NCBI GenBank assembly: GCA_036321625.1
Contig: CP143259.1
Coordinates: 1,910,001 to 1,974,000, forward strand
Source: Peptoniphilaceae bacterium AMB_02
Lineage (GTDB): Bacteria > Bacillota > Clostridia > Tissierellales > Peptoniphilaceae
Direction of reading: 5' to 3'
DNA length: 64,000 nt
The notes beneath the pieces are model-generated. The model was not told where the DNA came from. It ran no database searches and saw only the letters and a program-made list of their open reading frames with translations. The position numbers and the translations under genes were made by a program. Below are positions 9,602 to 18,932 of this stretch, piece after piece. How positions within the stretch are numbered: position 1 is the stretch's first letter; each line of letters begins with the position of its first letter.

Positions 9602-11098
9602 TTAGTTTTGTAATTTATAATCATCTAAATAATTAAAATGTCTATCTATTATTTCATCACTTGGTGGATTTGTAACTAAACTTACTACGATCATAACTAT
9701 TGATCCTATTGCTGCAGACACAATTAAGGGATGAAAACCAAACGCTAAGTTTTTGAATTTAAATGTTATAGAAATCATTATTACTACTGTAACAATTACT
9801 GAAGATATAGCACCTTGTAATGTAGCTCTTTTCCAGTACATCCCGAAGAGTACAGGAATAACGAACGCCCCCATTCCACCAAAAGCGAATAATATTATCT
9901 GGAATATACTTGCTGGTCTAAAAATACCAAATAAAATAACTACAATACCAATTGCCACTGTTACGAATTTTGATATCTTCATAACATCGTCATCTGTAGC
10001 ATCTTTATTAATTACTTTCTGATATAAATCCCTAGTTATCGCACCTGTTGACATAATCAAAACACTGTCAATAGTTGACATCCCTGCTGCGACTATTCCT
10101 GCAATAAACAATGATGCCATGAACGGATTTAATCCTCTTTGTAATATCATAGGGACTATATTATCAGATTCTTTTCCAACCAATCCCTTAATAAATACCG
10201 ATGCATTCACACCTGACCATTCTATCAATGTAGCTGCAAACCACATTCCCAACGTCCCAAGTAATACTGCTTTAAACATTGTTTTATGATCTTTCATGGC
10301 GAAAAATTTTGTAAAAAGTTGTGGTTGTCCCATAGTAAAGAAACTCCACAAAACTATTTGAGAAACATAATTTTGCCAAGGCATATAATTGTTTCCACCA
10401 GGGAATGAGAGCATTTCTGGACTTGTAGAAGCTAAAGTTTCATTTATGCTCGACAATCCACCTCCCATTTTTACAGATAATACAAATGTTATAATAGCTG
10501 TACCAACCATAAGTAAACCTTGAATTACATCAGTAATCATTGCCCCTCGTATTCCACCAGCCATACAGTAAATAATTACAATAATACCCATACCTACAAC
10601 TCCTACCCATACGGGTAAACCTGTAAAGACATTTACTATTACACCAGCTCCTATTGTTTGAGCACCCATGTTAGGAATTAGAAAAATAATCATTAATATA
10701 GCTAATAAGATTCGTATTGTGTTCGATCCATATCTATCAGCTAAATAATCCGCCATAGTTAAAAGATTAAATTTTCTACCCATAACTATCAATTTCCTAC
10801 CGATTAATATGGCGGGAATTATCATACTAAAAACTAAGCCTGGAACTGAAACCGCTAATCCTGCATAACCAACATTATAAATTGTTCCTGGTACTCCCAT
10901 AAATGTACTCATGCTATATTGTGTTGCAAAGTACGCTAATCCACTAACTAAAGCGCCTGCTTTTGCATTCATAACAAAAAATTCACTCAAGCTTGTAGTT
11001 TTTTTTGATGCATACCAACCTATGTATGCCATACCAATTAAATACAATGCTAACACAGTATAAAATGGCAATGGTGTAGCTTGTACAGAATTATTCAT
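9602..11098 (-). CDS. Sodium:solute symporter (SSS family, PanF-like)
   Basis: SSS proteins import small organic solutes with sodium. The 498-residue product has about 13 hydrophobic segments and family hallmarks such as NAKAGALVSGLAYFATQYS near residues 40-58 and YCMAGGIRGAMITDVIQG near 185. The ATG at 11098 is chosen: GAGGAGGGG lies seven bases before it, and it overlaps the stop of the preceding small membrane protein by 8 bases (ATGAATAA), indicating coupled translation. Pairing with a small YhdT-like protein is the arrangement known for pantothenate permease PanF. Neighbouring hydrolases suggest that it carries the substrate of this operon instead. Confidence 0.88.
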   Translation of the reverse strand: MNNSVQATPLPFYTVLALYLIGMAYIGWYASKKTTSLSEFFVMNAKAGALVSGLAYFATQYSMSTFMGVPGTIYNVGYAGLAVSVPGLVFSMIIPAILIGRKLIVMGRKFNLLTMADYLADRYGSNTIRILLAILMIIFLIPNMGAQTIGAGVIVNVFTGLPVWVGVVGMGIIVIIYCMAGGIRGAMITDVIQGLLMVGTAIITFVLSVKMGGGLSSINETLASTSPEMLSFPGGNNYMPWQNYVSQIVLWSFFTMGQPQLFTKFFAMKDHKTMFKAVLLGTLGMWFAATLIEWSGVNASVFIKGLVGKESDNIVPMILQRGLNPFMASLFIAGIVAAGMSTIDSVLIMSTGAITRDLYQKVINKDATDDDVMKISKFVTVAIGIVVILFGIFRPASIFQIILFAFGGMGAFVIPVLFGMYWKRATLQGAISSVIVTVVIMISITFKFKNLAFGFHPLIVSAAIGSIVMIVVSLVTNPPSDEIIDRHFNYLDDYKLQN

Positions 11099-11348
11099 AA
11101 TCTTGCCCCTCCTCATTATTAAATATTTGGTATTCTTTCCTAGCCAATGCTTGTCTTGAATAGATGAATATTAAAACAAAGGTCATTGCTGTATGCACTA
11201 TCCACCCAACTAAAAACAACGGAATCCCAAGTATTGACGGGATGTATCGTGTACTATAAAAGAATGGAAATGGTAGCATGATAAGTACATACATTGCAAA
11301 GAAAATCAGTATCCATTTTTTTTCAAATTTTTTATAATCAGAACTCAT
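11091..11348 (-). CDS. Small YhdT/DUF997-like membrane protein
   Basis: This 85-residue protein has a basic N terminus, two hydrophobic segments (about 12-30 and 38-65) and a charged tail. It resembles the YhdT (DUF997) family found directly upstream of PanF-type symporters, where it is thought to be an accessory subunit. It is the first gene after the sigma-54 promoter at 11426-11443, has a GGGAGG site, and ends inside the start of the symporter gene. The family call rests on size, topology and context more than on a diagnostic motif. Confidence 0.72.
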   Translation of the reverse strand: MSSDYKKFEKKWILIFFAMYVLIMLPFPFFYSTRYIPSILGIPLFLVGWIVHTAMTFVLIFIYSRQALARKEYQIFNNEEGQDYE

Positions 11349-11425
11349 ATTCTTAACCTCCCTATTAGTTTTATAATCTAAGGAACTATCCTCCTTTCAT
11401 TTTTAGAATTCTTATTTAACATATA

Positions 11426-11443
11426 ATGCACATACTATGCCAA
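11426..11443 (-). promoter_or_regulatory. Sigma-54 promoter of operon A
   Basis: On the minus strand TTGGCAT-AGTAT-GTGCA matches the -24/-12 consensus: GG and GC are separated by exactly 10 bases. It lies about 80 bases before the first gene and downstream of an activator gene that has its own terminator, so the activator and the operon are separate units. Confidence 0.8.
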
Positions 11444-11502
11444 AATAACACTTTACTATATGTTAGTATTTTTAGTGCTTTTCATGCATCCAAAGCCATA
11501 AA

Positions 11503-11535
11503 ACAAAAAAACAAAGGGGTATTCATCCCTTTGTT
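11503..11535 (-). terminator. Terminator of the operon A activator gene
   Basis: On the minus strand ACAAAGGG and CCCTTTGT form an 8-base stem followed by seven T. It lies just after the activator stop codon and before the sigma-54 promoter. Confidence 0.85.
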
Positions 11536-11554
11536 ATCCCGATTGTCCCATTAT

Positions 11555-13552
11555 TTATAAAGACTCTGTTTTCAAGTAATTAAGTCCTTTTATTGTAATT
11601 TGTAGTCCTTTCCGTCCTATGCAAATATCAACTAATCCATTTGCGCTCATATTATTTATTATCTTACGAACTTTGCTTTCTGATATTCCAGTTAGCTCAG
11701 ATAAAGATCTTCTCCCAATAGGGATATTCATCCCATTATAATTTTTTATATTCTCCAGAATTACTAAATCAATATTTGATTTTACCTGTTTCATGGTATT
11801 TAAATTTTGAAGTTCAATTGGCAAATCAACTTCCTCTGGAATAGTATTCTCTGCTATATTTATTAAATATTCAACTACATTTCTTAATTCACGTATATTA
11901 CCTGGCCAATTATATTTGAGCATAGCATTCTTAATCTTAGAAAAATATTGTTCCTCATCAATATTATTATCTGGATGAAAATTCTTATAGAATGAGTGTG
12001 CTAATATCATTATGTCGTTATTTCTATCTTTTAAAGAAGGTATATGAAATGGTAAAACATTTAATCTATAATAAAGATCTTCTCTAAATTTTCCTTCTTG
12101 TATAAGCTTTTTTAAATTTTTATTGGATGCAGAAATAATACGAACATCAATGGGAATTACTTTATTAGCTCCAATCCTTCTCACTTGTTTTTCTTGTAAT
12201 ACTCTCAATAATCTAATCTGAAAATTTACCGGAGCATCACCTATCTCGTCCAAAAAAATTGTACCTCCATGAGCCTGCTCAAATAATCCTCTCATACCAC
12301 CTTTTTTTGCACCTGTAAAAGATCCTTCTTCATACCCAAATAATTCACTATCTAATAAAGTGTCTGGTAATGCAGCAAAATTAATTGCTACAAAAGGTCC
12401 TCTTTTTCTTTTAGAGGAATTATGAATTGCTTGAGCAAAAAGTTCTTTTCCTGTTCCACTCTCTCCTTGTATTAAAATAGGAGAATCAGAACTTGAAATT
12501 TTGAGAGCTTTACTCTTAGCATTTTTAATTGCGACACTCGATCCTTCAATATCTCCAAATGTGTATTTTGCAAAATGTTGTGATAAAACAAGCTTCCTAC
12601 GCAATTCTTCCTCTAACCTTATTATTTCTGTCACATCTTTTAATGTATAAACTTCTCCCTTATGCTTACCTGTGTATTTCATTCTCCTCTTTTTAACAAT
12701 AAATTCTTTATCTTTAATCTTAATAAACTCTTCTTTATCTGTTCTACTGTTTGAAAGTGCATCGTCTACAAATTTTTTTAAGTTCTTGTCAAAACTATTA
12801 GACAGTAAGATGTTTTTTGATATGTTGAAAATCGTCTCAGCTATGGGATTAAAGACAGTTATTTCTTTATTTTCATCATAAGCAATAATACCATCATTCA
12901 CAGTATTTATTATCGTTTCAAATTTTAGGCTAGAATTCTTTTGAGTTTCCATCATTTGTTCTTTTTTCTTTATCAAATCTATAATATCAACAACATACTT
13001 TGCTGATAGAATGTTTGCTTTTTCATCCATCAAGTTAAACTTGATTAATATTTCTACCAATGTTGTAAAATCAATATTTCTAGTCTTTATGTCAACTATT
13101 TTATTAATATTCTTTGGCACTAAATCTATTTCTCCTACTGTTACTGCAATATTACAATCAACGTATTCTGTTATCCCCGGATAATAAGGATGAAATGTAA
13201 TAAAATCTATACCTAGTGCATAAAGTAACTGAATAGTCTCATTAGCAGTATCTTTTAGATCATTAACTAATAATACATCACTTCCTTCTTTAATGCTGAA
13301 TAATTCACTAATCTCATGATAGTTTATAGACCTTCTTGCTATTAAAATATCAGATTTCTTGTCTATATATTTTTTTGCATCATCGTAGATACTTTTACTA
13401 GTTATGAGTATTAAATCATCGCTAATTTGGGTGTGTATTTTTTCATCCAAATGAAATCCACGTATAGCAATTTTATCTCCAATGAGGTTATGTATTTGAC
13501 TTTTTAAAACTTCAAGTGTAAGTTTTGTACTTGTAATAATCGTTAATCCCAT
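11555..13552 (-). CDS. Sigma-54-dependent activator with PrpR-like sensor domain
   Basis: Enhancer-binding protein that would turn on operon A. The 665-residue product has an N-terminal PrpR_N-type ligand domain (about 1-180), a PAS domain (about 215-320), an AAA+ sigma-54 activator domain with Walker A GESGTGKE near 364 and the sigma-54 contact loop as GSFTGA near 409 (Ala to Ser in the usual GAFTGA), and Walker B GTIFLDEIGD. The C terminus is a winged-helix-like DNA-binding part (LSELTGISESKVRKIINNM) rather than a plain Fis helix-turn-helix. The ATG at 13552 follows AAGGAGG. The PrpR_N domain suggests sensing of a small molecule, probably a substrate of the operon. Confidence 0.9.
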   Translation of the reverse strand: MGLTIITSTKLTLEVLKSQIHNLIGDKIAIRGFHLDEKIHTQISDDLILITSKSIYDDAKKYIDKKSDILIARRSINYHEISELFSIKEGSDVLLVNDLKDTANETIQLLYALGIDFITFHPYYPGITEYVDCNIAVTVGEIDLVPKNINKIVDIKTRNIDFTTLVEILIKFNLMDEKANILSAKYVVDIIDLIKKKEQMMETQKNSSLKFETIINTVNDGIIAYDENKEITVFNPIAETIFNISKNILLSNSFDKNLKKFVDDALSNSRTDKEEFIKIKDKEFIVKKRRMKYTGKHKGEVYTLKDVTEIIRLEEELRRKLVLSQHFAKYTFGDIEGSSVAIKNAKSKALKISSSDSPILIQGESGTGKELFAQAIHNSSKRKRGPFVAINFAALPDTLLDSELFGYEEGSFTGAKKGGMRGLFEQAHGGTIFLDEIGDAPVNFQIRLLRVLQEKQVRRIGANKVIPIDVRIISASNKNLKKLIQEGKFREDLYYRLNVLPFHIPSLKDRNNDIMILAHSFYKNFHPDNNIDEEQYFSKIKNAMLKYNWPGNIRELRNVVEYLINIAENTIPEEVDLPIELQNLNTMKQVKSNIDLVILENIKNYNGMNIPIGRRSLSELTGISESKVRKIINNMSANGLVDICIGRKGLQITIKGLNYLKTESL

Positions 13553-13619
13553 GGTTTCCCCTCCTTCCTTCACTCTTAATCAGTTTATCATATATTGAAT
13601 TTAAATTGTATTTATTACA

Positions 13620-13671
13620 TAAAAAAATAAAACAACAACTTAATACTAGCACATTAGAAAGTTGTTGTTTC
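13620..13671 (-). terminator. Terminator of sigma-54 operon B
   Basis: On the minus strand AAACAACAACTT (13670-13659) pairs with its complement (13641-13630), followed by a T-rich tract. It lies directly after the racemase stop codon. Confidence 0.85.
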
Positions 13672-13678
13672 TTAATAT

Positions 13679-14749
13679 TTAGAATTTACTGTTCAGAAAT
13701 ACTTTTTCGACATAGGGAGAATTCATAACTCTAAGTATACTCATATACCCAAGTGTAAAACTAACTATATCTCCTACTTTATAATCAACATCTGCTAAGG
13801 TACAATCTAATATAAAATGGTCTGAGCTTCCTCCCAAAATTCTTAAAGAATCATCTTTTGGTATAATAAAATCGAAATCAATATCTTGGCTCCCTATCGC
13901 GCAAATCATCCTTTTGATATTACCCCTATCATCAAATGAGGGTACTTTATTGAATGCATTTAATGCAAGTTTCCCATGTGGTATTGAAGGTTTTTCTTTA
14001 ACTTCAATTACTTCTGCCTCAAGTGTAAAAGCATCATTGTAACAGCCAGGTATAATTTTATTAAATGATGCTTCTGTGCCAAGTATTAAAGCCTCTCCTA
14101 ATCGTATATTATTTATACCATGAAATCTTTCAGTCTCAATCAAATAAAAAGAAGATGAATTTCCACCAGATAACGTATTTACATTCAGCTTATACTTGTC
14201 GGCCAACTGCTTAGTAGTTACTGTTAACTCTTCAAGCGTTTTTTCTGTAGGAATTATAGCTCCAAAACACTTCATATTTATCCCAAAACCTACAATATCT
14301 ATGTTTTTAAGCCGCAGGGTTTCTTGAATTATTTCTTCTAATTCAATCAAACTATAAACCCCTTCTCTCAAGTCTCCTTTATCTATCATAATGATTATTT
14401 TATGTCGTTTACCATTTTTTTGTGCAGCTAAGGACAAACCTTTAATAGTTTTTATTTCCGTGTTGTAAGAAATATTACAATATTTTACTACATCTTCAAC
14501 TTCTGACAACATTGGTATGCGGATTAGAACTTTTACAACATTGTAACTCTCTAGTTTTTTGAGGTTTAAAATCCTAGAATCTCCAATTGTTTTAATTCCA
14601 GCTTGTATCATCACTTCAACTATTTGTGGATCTGCACAGAATCCCTTCGTTATAGCTAAAATCTCGATTCCATGTTTTTTACAAATCTCTAAAACTATTC
14701 CTGTATTTTCTTTAATCTTTTCTAAGTTTACCAAGAGTCTAGGGTACAT
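13679..14749 (-). CDS. Alanine racemase-like PLP racemase (ornithine racemase type)
   Basis: Fold-III PLP enzyme that interconverts L and D amino acids. The 356-residue product carries the cofactor lysine in ILAITKGFCAD near residue 35 (the alanine-racemase-like K), a phosphate-binding TLSGGNSSS near 197 and an IRLGEALILG motif near 220, the pattern of clostridial ornithine racemase Orr. It is the last gene of sigma-54 operon B, after an NhaC-type transporter. Orr and NhaC also occur together in clostridial ornithine-fermentation clusters, but none of the ornithine genes (ora, ord, ort) is here. Its substrate is therefore open. AAAGGA supports the ATG. Confidence 0.82.
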   Translation of the reverse strand: MYPRLLVNLEKIKENTGIVLEICKKHGIEILAITKGFCADPQIVEVMIQAGIKTIGDSRILNLKKLESYNVVKVLIRIPMLSEVEDVVKYCNISYNTEIKTIKGLSLAAQKNGKRHKIIIMIDKGDLREGVYSLIELEEIIQETLRLKNIDIVGFGINMKCFGAIIPTEKTLEELTVTTKQLADKYKLNVNTLSGGNSSSFYLIETERFHGINNIRLGEALILGTEASFNKIIPGCYNDAFTLEAEVIEVKEKPSIPHGKLALNAFNKVPSFDDRGNIKRMICAIGSQDIDFDFIIPKDDSLRILGGSSDHFILDCTLADVDYKVGDIVSFTLGYMSILRVMNSPYVEKVFLNSKF

Positions 14750-14776
14750 CCATGCATTCCTTTCTAGTACATTTCA

Positions 14777-16219
14777 TTAGTCCTTTCTCAATTTCACATC
14801 TGGTTCACTTGGAATTGCAAAAAATGGTATATACTTATCAAATCCTGTTATAGTTAATATAAGTATTGAAGCTACTGCTATCATGGCCATATAATTCTTT
14901 GAGATAACTTGTATAGCATTAACTTGCTCTAAAGGATAAACTGTATTTGCTATTGTAACAAAAAACGCCATATATACATGCCATGGTACTAGTTGAGATC
15001 CAAATACTCCCATAGCATCTGAAAAAGTAGCATTTCTTAAATCTAATTTATACATATTTTCTTTAGAAGCTTCAACATTTTCGTGAGTCATTTCTCTAAT
15101 AATCGGCCCAACAGTAACTATTTGTGCCATTTCATCAGCCAATGCAGCATTTCCTATCAATGTAAATATTCCATTATAAAACATAAGTTGTCTTACACTT
15201 TTACTTATCCTTAAGAAAAACTTAGATATAGGTTCAAAAGCATGCATAGCTGACATAATTCCTCCAAAAGCACCAATCCATAACATCATCGCTATAGAAA
15301 TACTACCTGCATCTTGAAAACCTGTAAGCACTAATTCTAAAAATTCTGATACACTTCCTATTGTGCCTGCAATAAGACCTAAAACACAAGATAGTATTAT
15401 TCCTGCACCTAAACATATTAGAGTTGGTTTCGCCATAAAAGCTAATGCAATAACTGCTAGCATAGGTATAACCATATAGTAAGGTACACCAGATTCTACC
15501 TGATTTAACAATGCTACTGCAGCTGGACGTTCTTGAGCAAGACTTTCAAATACTTCATTAGGTATTGCAGCAATAGCAGCATTAGCATCCCCTTGTACCG
15601 ATGAGAGTCCCATGGTAGAACTTACAAGAAATATTACTAGTGCACTGATTATCAAAAGTAATCCTGACCATACACCTTGATGCCTAACTCTATCAGTTAT
15701 TTTTACTCCTTGTAAACCTGAACTCACTACTGTAGTATCAGATATTAATCCAATATTATCACCAAAACATGATCCTCCAGCTATAGATGCAATTACTAAT
15801 ACTATTGGTCCATTTACTATATGTGCTAGCCATAAAAAAATTGGTGCACAAGATGCAAATGTACTCCATGAAGAACCAGTCGCAATTGATAACACACAAG
15901 TTACAATAAACCCAACTGTAGCAACCGTTTTCCCTGTTACTCCAAGCTTAAGTGCTATTAATATAACTGATGCTCCAACACCAGTAGCCATAAATGCCTC
16001 CGCAACAGCATAAGCAAACATAAGTACAAAAAACACCATAATCATTTCTTTTACAGCTTCAATACCTTTGTCCATGGCCTCTTCGAATTTATATTTTTCT
16101 ACAATTGCAGCAATTATAACCGCATAGAAGAAAGCAATTGGTGCAGCTATTAATAACTCCATTCCATATACCATTAGTCCTGCTAGCAAAAATATAGGTG
16201 ATATTTTAATTAACGCCAT
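14777..16219 (-). CDS. NhaC-family Na+/H+ antiporter or amino-acid transporter
   Basis: Polytopic membrane protein of 480 residues with about 11-12 hydrophobic segments and the NhaC-family block ATGSSWSTFASCAPIF near 115, followed by GGSCFGDNIGLISDTTVV near 150. NhaC homologues in amino-acid fermentation clusters are commonly thought to move amino acids or couple their uptake to sodium and protons. It sits between the AcoX-like gene and the racemase in operon B with a strong AGGAGG site. Substrate entry for this pathway is the likely role; antiport of sodium alone is the alternative. Confidence 0.85.
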   Translation of the reverse strand: MALIKISPIFLLAGLMVYGMELLIAAPIAFFYAVIIAAIVEKYKFEEAMDKGIEAVKEMIMVFFVLMFAYAVAEAFMATGVGASVILIALKLGVTGKTVATVGFIVTCVLSIATGSSWSTFASCAPIFLWLAHIVNGPIVLVIASIAGGSCFGDNIGLISDTTVVSSGLQGVKITDRVRHQGVWSGLLLIISALVIFLVSSTMGLSSVQGDANAAIAAIPNEVFESLAQERPAAVALLNQVESGVPYYMVIPMLAVIALAFMAKPTLICLGAGIILSCVLGLIAGTIGSVSEFLELVLTGFQDAGSISIAMMLWIGAFGGIMSAMHAFEPISKFFLRISKSVRQLMFYNGIFTLIGNAALADEMAQIVTVGPIIREMTHENVEASKENMYKLDLRNATFSDAMGVFGSQLVPWHVYMAFFVTIANTVYPLEQVNAIQVISKNYMAMIAVASILILTITGFDKYIPFFAIPSEPDVKLRKD

Positions 16220-16229
16220 AATTCTCCTC

Positions 16230-17354
16230 CTAGAATTTATTAGTTACTTTATACAACATATCTCTTCCATACCCAATCTTAACTTTGTAATAACCCGAAA
16301 AATCGTCGTCGATTACATCATTGCCAGTATATATTATTAATGGCCTTCCTCTTAGATTAATTAACTTACTTATATCTGCAAGTATTCTTATATTCTCCTT
16401 TCCTATTTTCCGCAAAACTACATCACTTATTTGTTGATTACCTCTTCCAAATATAAATCCTTGTCCTCCAGTTGGTGTGATATATAGTATGCACTTTCCC
16501 TTTTTAGCGAATTCTAATAAGTCTTTTTCATTACAATCCCTTCTTATTAGCTCTCTATTCCTTATAACATCTACACCAAGTAGTGAGTAATCAAGACTTA
16601 ATTTTTTCATTATATAGCTAGTTGTTGTACCTGCTCCAATAAAATAATAGATATCATTTTCTAAATTATCTATTACATCCAAACTAATTGCTTGTAGTGT
16701 TTCTTCTTGCGAAAGTGGAGTAGGTGCTTTTTTGTTTTGTAAATATTTTTCTTTACGTGGAATTTTCAAATATCCATATAAATCAGTTACTACTATATTA
16801 TTTCTATACATTTCTTCATTTAGATCAACGACCTCTTCTAATCCTGTTGTTAATCCTTCAATTAAATACTCTTTCGTAAGCTTACCTGATACTTTAGGGT
16901 TTATTGCAAAAACTGATGAGTGAATTTTAACACCTGTTGGTATTGCTACACAAACAATGTTTTCTTTTATAATATTAGCAACCAATCGTGCTGTTCCATC
17001 TCCGCCTGCAAATAATAATATATCAATATCATAGTTTATTAAATTTCTCAGGAGATTTTCACTATCTTTTTCTGTTGTATAAATTATTCCTTCTGACTCT
17101 TTATACGCTAACTCATATTTAAAGCCAAGTTGTTTCAGAACATTCTCACCCAATTCACCTGCTCCTGTTATGAACATAACTTGATCTTGTATTTCATTTA
17201 ATTCTTTCAATGATTCAATGACTTTGTTAGGAGCGTTTGGTAACGCCCCTAATTTTATCGCCTTGAAAAGAGTATCTTTCCCGTCTGTACCCTTTAACCC
17301 TACTGAACCTCCCATGCCCGATATGGGATTTATTAATAACCCTATTTTTTTCAT
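16230..17354 (-). CDS. ATP-NAD kinase/AcoX-like protein
   Basis: The 374-residue product belongs to the NAD-kinase fold, with GLLINPISGMGG at the N terminus and the catalytic GGDGTARLVAN near residue 110, and a later PTGGQGFIFGRGNQQIS near 285. AcoX-type members lie in catabolic operons such as acetoin clusters and have no firmly known reaction. The ATG at 17354 is preferred over an upstream TTG; it starts one base after the gcvPB stop codon, so translation is probably coupled. In operon B it could supply NADP(H) to the SDR dehydrogenase, or act on a pathway intermediate. Both ideas are inference. Confidence 0.8.
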   Translation of the reverse strand: MKKIGLLINPISGMGGSVGLKGTDGKDTLFKAIKLGALPNAPNKVIESLKELNEIQDQVMFITGAGELGENVLKQLGFKYELAYKESEGIIYTTEKDSENLLRNLINYDIDILLFAGGDGTARLVANIIKENIVCVAIPTGVKIHSSVFAINPKVSGKLTKEYLIEGLTTGLEEVVDLNEEMYRNNIVVTDLYGYLKIPRKEKYLQNKKAPTPLSQEETLQAISLDVIDNLENDIYYFIGAGTTTSYIMKKLSLDYSLLGVDVIRNRELIRRDCNEKDLLEFAKKGKCILYITPTGGQGFIFGRGNQQISDVVLRKIGKENIRILADISKLINLRGRPLIIYTGNDVIDDDFSGYYKVKIGYGRDMLYKVTNKF

Positions 17355-17355
17355 A

Positions 17356-18915
17356 TTACTTCCCAATTTTTTCTAGATACACCCTCCATGTTGGACACCA
17401 GTTCTCAGGATCATCTAAAGATGACTCATCCACTCTATGAATCGTACTCTTTGTAGGTGCATCTATTATAACCTGCGGATTTTCATATGCTTCATCAAAT
17501 ATTTGATGCAATGTAGCCACATATTCATCAAGATCTTGTTTTGAAGGCGTCTCTGTTGGTTCAAGAGTAATGGGCTCTGGTATATATTGAGGATGGTGAC
17601 TAGACCAAATATGTTTGCAAAAATCCATCATTCTATTTGACACTTCTCCAAACCCTATTCCTGTTTCATTTTTCATTTTTTCAATGGTATATCTGTTTTG
17701 CTCAATTCTTTGGATATTATCAGGATATGGATTACTAATTGCTTTGTGCTCTAGTACTTTTTTCATTAAATACAGATTATTTAACGCTGCAACTTTCCCG
17801 ACTTCATATAAACCATCAGCGCCAAGACTCATCATCCATGCATAAGCCTTTACCATAACTTGTGGTGTACCTAAAAACATTTTTACTCTACCAATGGTAT
17901 TCTTAAGGTTATAATTTAAGAAATATTCATCATTTCTTTTATCTATGAGTGGTACTGGAAGATACTCTATTAATTCTTTTACAACCCCTATCGCACCCGA
18001 TCCGGGACCACCACATCCATGAGGTGTTCCAAATGATTTATGCATATTAAAGTAACAAATATCAAAACCAGCTTCTTTTGCTCTGGCTATTCCAAATAAA
18101 CCATTAGCATTCGCTTGATCATATAAACATAACCCACCATTTTCATGTATTATGTCTGTGAACTCCTTAATTCTAGGATTGTATATTCCAGTATCTTCAG
18201 GATTAGCCACAATCAGACCAGCAGTTCTTTCACTAACTGCATTTTTGAATGCTTCATAATCTGGATGACCACTTTCATCTGCAGGTATATATATTATCTT
18301 GTAACCTTTTAAAGCTGGAGCCGCTGCATCAGAAGGGTGCGAATACAATGTAGTTATCATTTCATCTCTTTTTTCTTCTTCGCCTCTTACTCTATGATAC
18401 ATTCTTACTATTGATGCCATAGCCATCGTTGCTTGGGAACCACCACCTGGTTGAAAACTAAATTTATCCATTCCTGAAATTTCTTGCATCATTAAGTCTG
18501 ACTCATGCATTATTTTCAGTATGCCTTGTAGTGTTTCAACTGGTTGTTCTGGATGCAAAAATTTAACTTTATCTCTATTTGCTAAATCGTCATTTACAAT
18601 AGGATTATATTTGACTGTACATGTCCCTTGACCAATTTCAGGGTTCAGATTTCCACCAAGTACTTCTTGTGATAATCTAAGATAGTGCATTAAAACTCGT
18701 TTTTGGTTTATTTCAGGTAATTTAGGTAGTTTCTTTCTTCTTAATGATTTAGGAATACTATCTACTCCATTTCCAACAATATCTTCTATAGCTTTTTCAC
18801 ATTTTGGTACTAAAATTCCTCTTTCTCCTGGTTGATGAAGTTCAAAAATTATTGGTTCATTCCACCTTGCTTGGTGAACATCTCTAACGAGTCCTTCTCT
18901 ATTAATAGCTTTCAT
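17356..18915 (-). CDS. gcvPB: GcvPB-like glycine dehydrogenase (decarboxylating) subunit 2
   Basis: Subunit 2 of the P-protein carries PLP and decarboxylates glycine onto the H-protein lipoyl arm. The 519-residue product has the cofactor lysine in FNMHKSFGTPHGCGGPG near residues 285-301 and the FQPGGGSQATMAM block near 155. Length is somewhat above the usual 480-490 residues, with an extended N terminus. Spacing to gcvPA is 17 bases and AAAGGAG precedes the ATG. No GcvT, GcvH or lipoate gene is nearby, which is unusual. It may use GcvH encoded elsewhere, or be a paralogue acting on a different amino acid. Confidence 0.87.
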   Translation of the reverse strand: MKAINREGLVRDVHQARWNEPIIFELHQPGERGILVPKCEKAIEDIVGNGVDSIPKSLRRKKLPKLPEINQKRVLMHYLRLSQEVLGGNLNPEIGQGTCTVKYNPIVNDDLANRDKVKFLHPEQPVETLQGILKIMHESDLMMQEISGMDKFSFQPGGGSQATMAMASIVRMYHRVRGEEEKRDEMITTLYSHPSDAAAPALKGYKIIYIPADESGHPDYEAFKNAVSERTAGLIVANPEDTGIYNPRIKEFTDIIHENGGLCLYDQANANGLFGIARAKEAGFDICYFNMHKSFGTPHGCGGPGSGAIGVVKELIEYLPVPLIDKRNDEYFLNYNLKNTIGRVKMFLGTPQVMVKAYAWMMSLGADGLYEVGKVAALNNLYLMKKVLEHKAISNPYPDNIQRIEQNRYTIEKMKNETGIGFGEVSNRMMDFCKHIWSSHHPQYIPEPITLEPTETPSKQDLDEYVATLHQIFDEAYENPQVIIDAPTKSTIHRVDESSLDDPENWCPTWRVYLEKIGK

Positions 18916-18932
18916 TATATTACTCCTTTACT

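Noticed and set aside
13679-16219. Ornithine fermentation cluster
   Set aside because: Racemase and NhaC occur in such clusters, but ora, ord and ort genes are absent.
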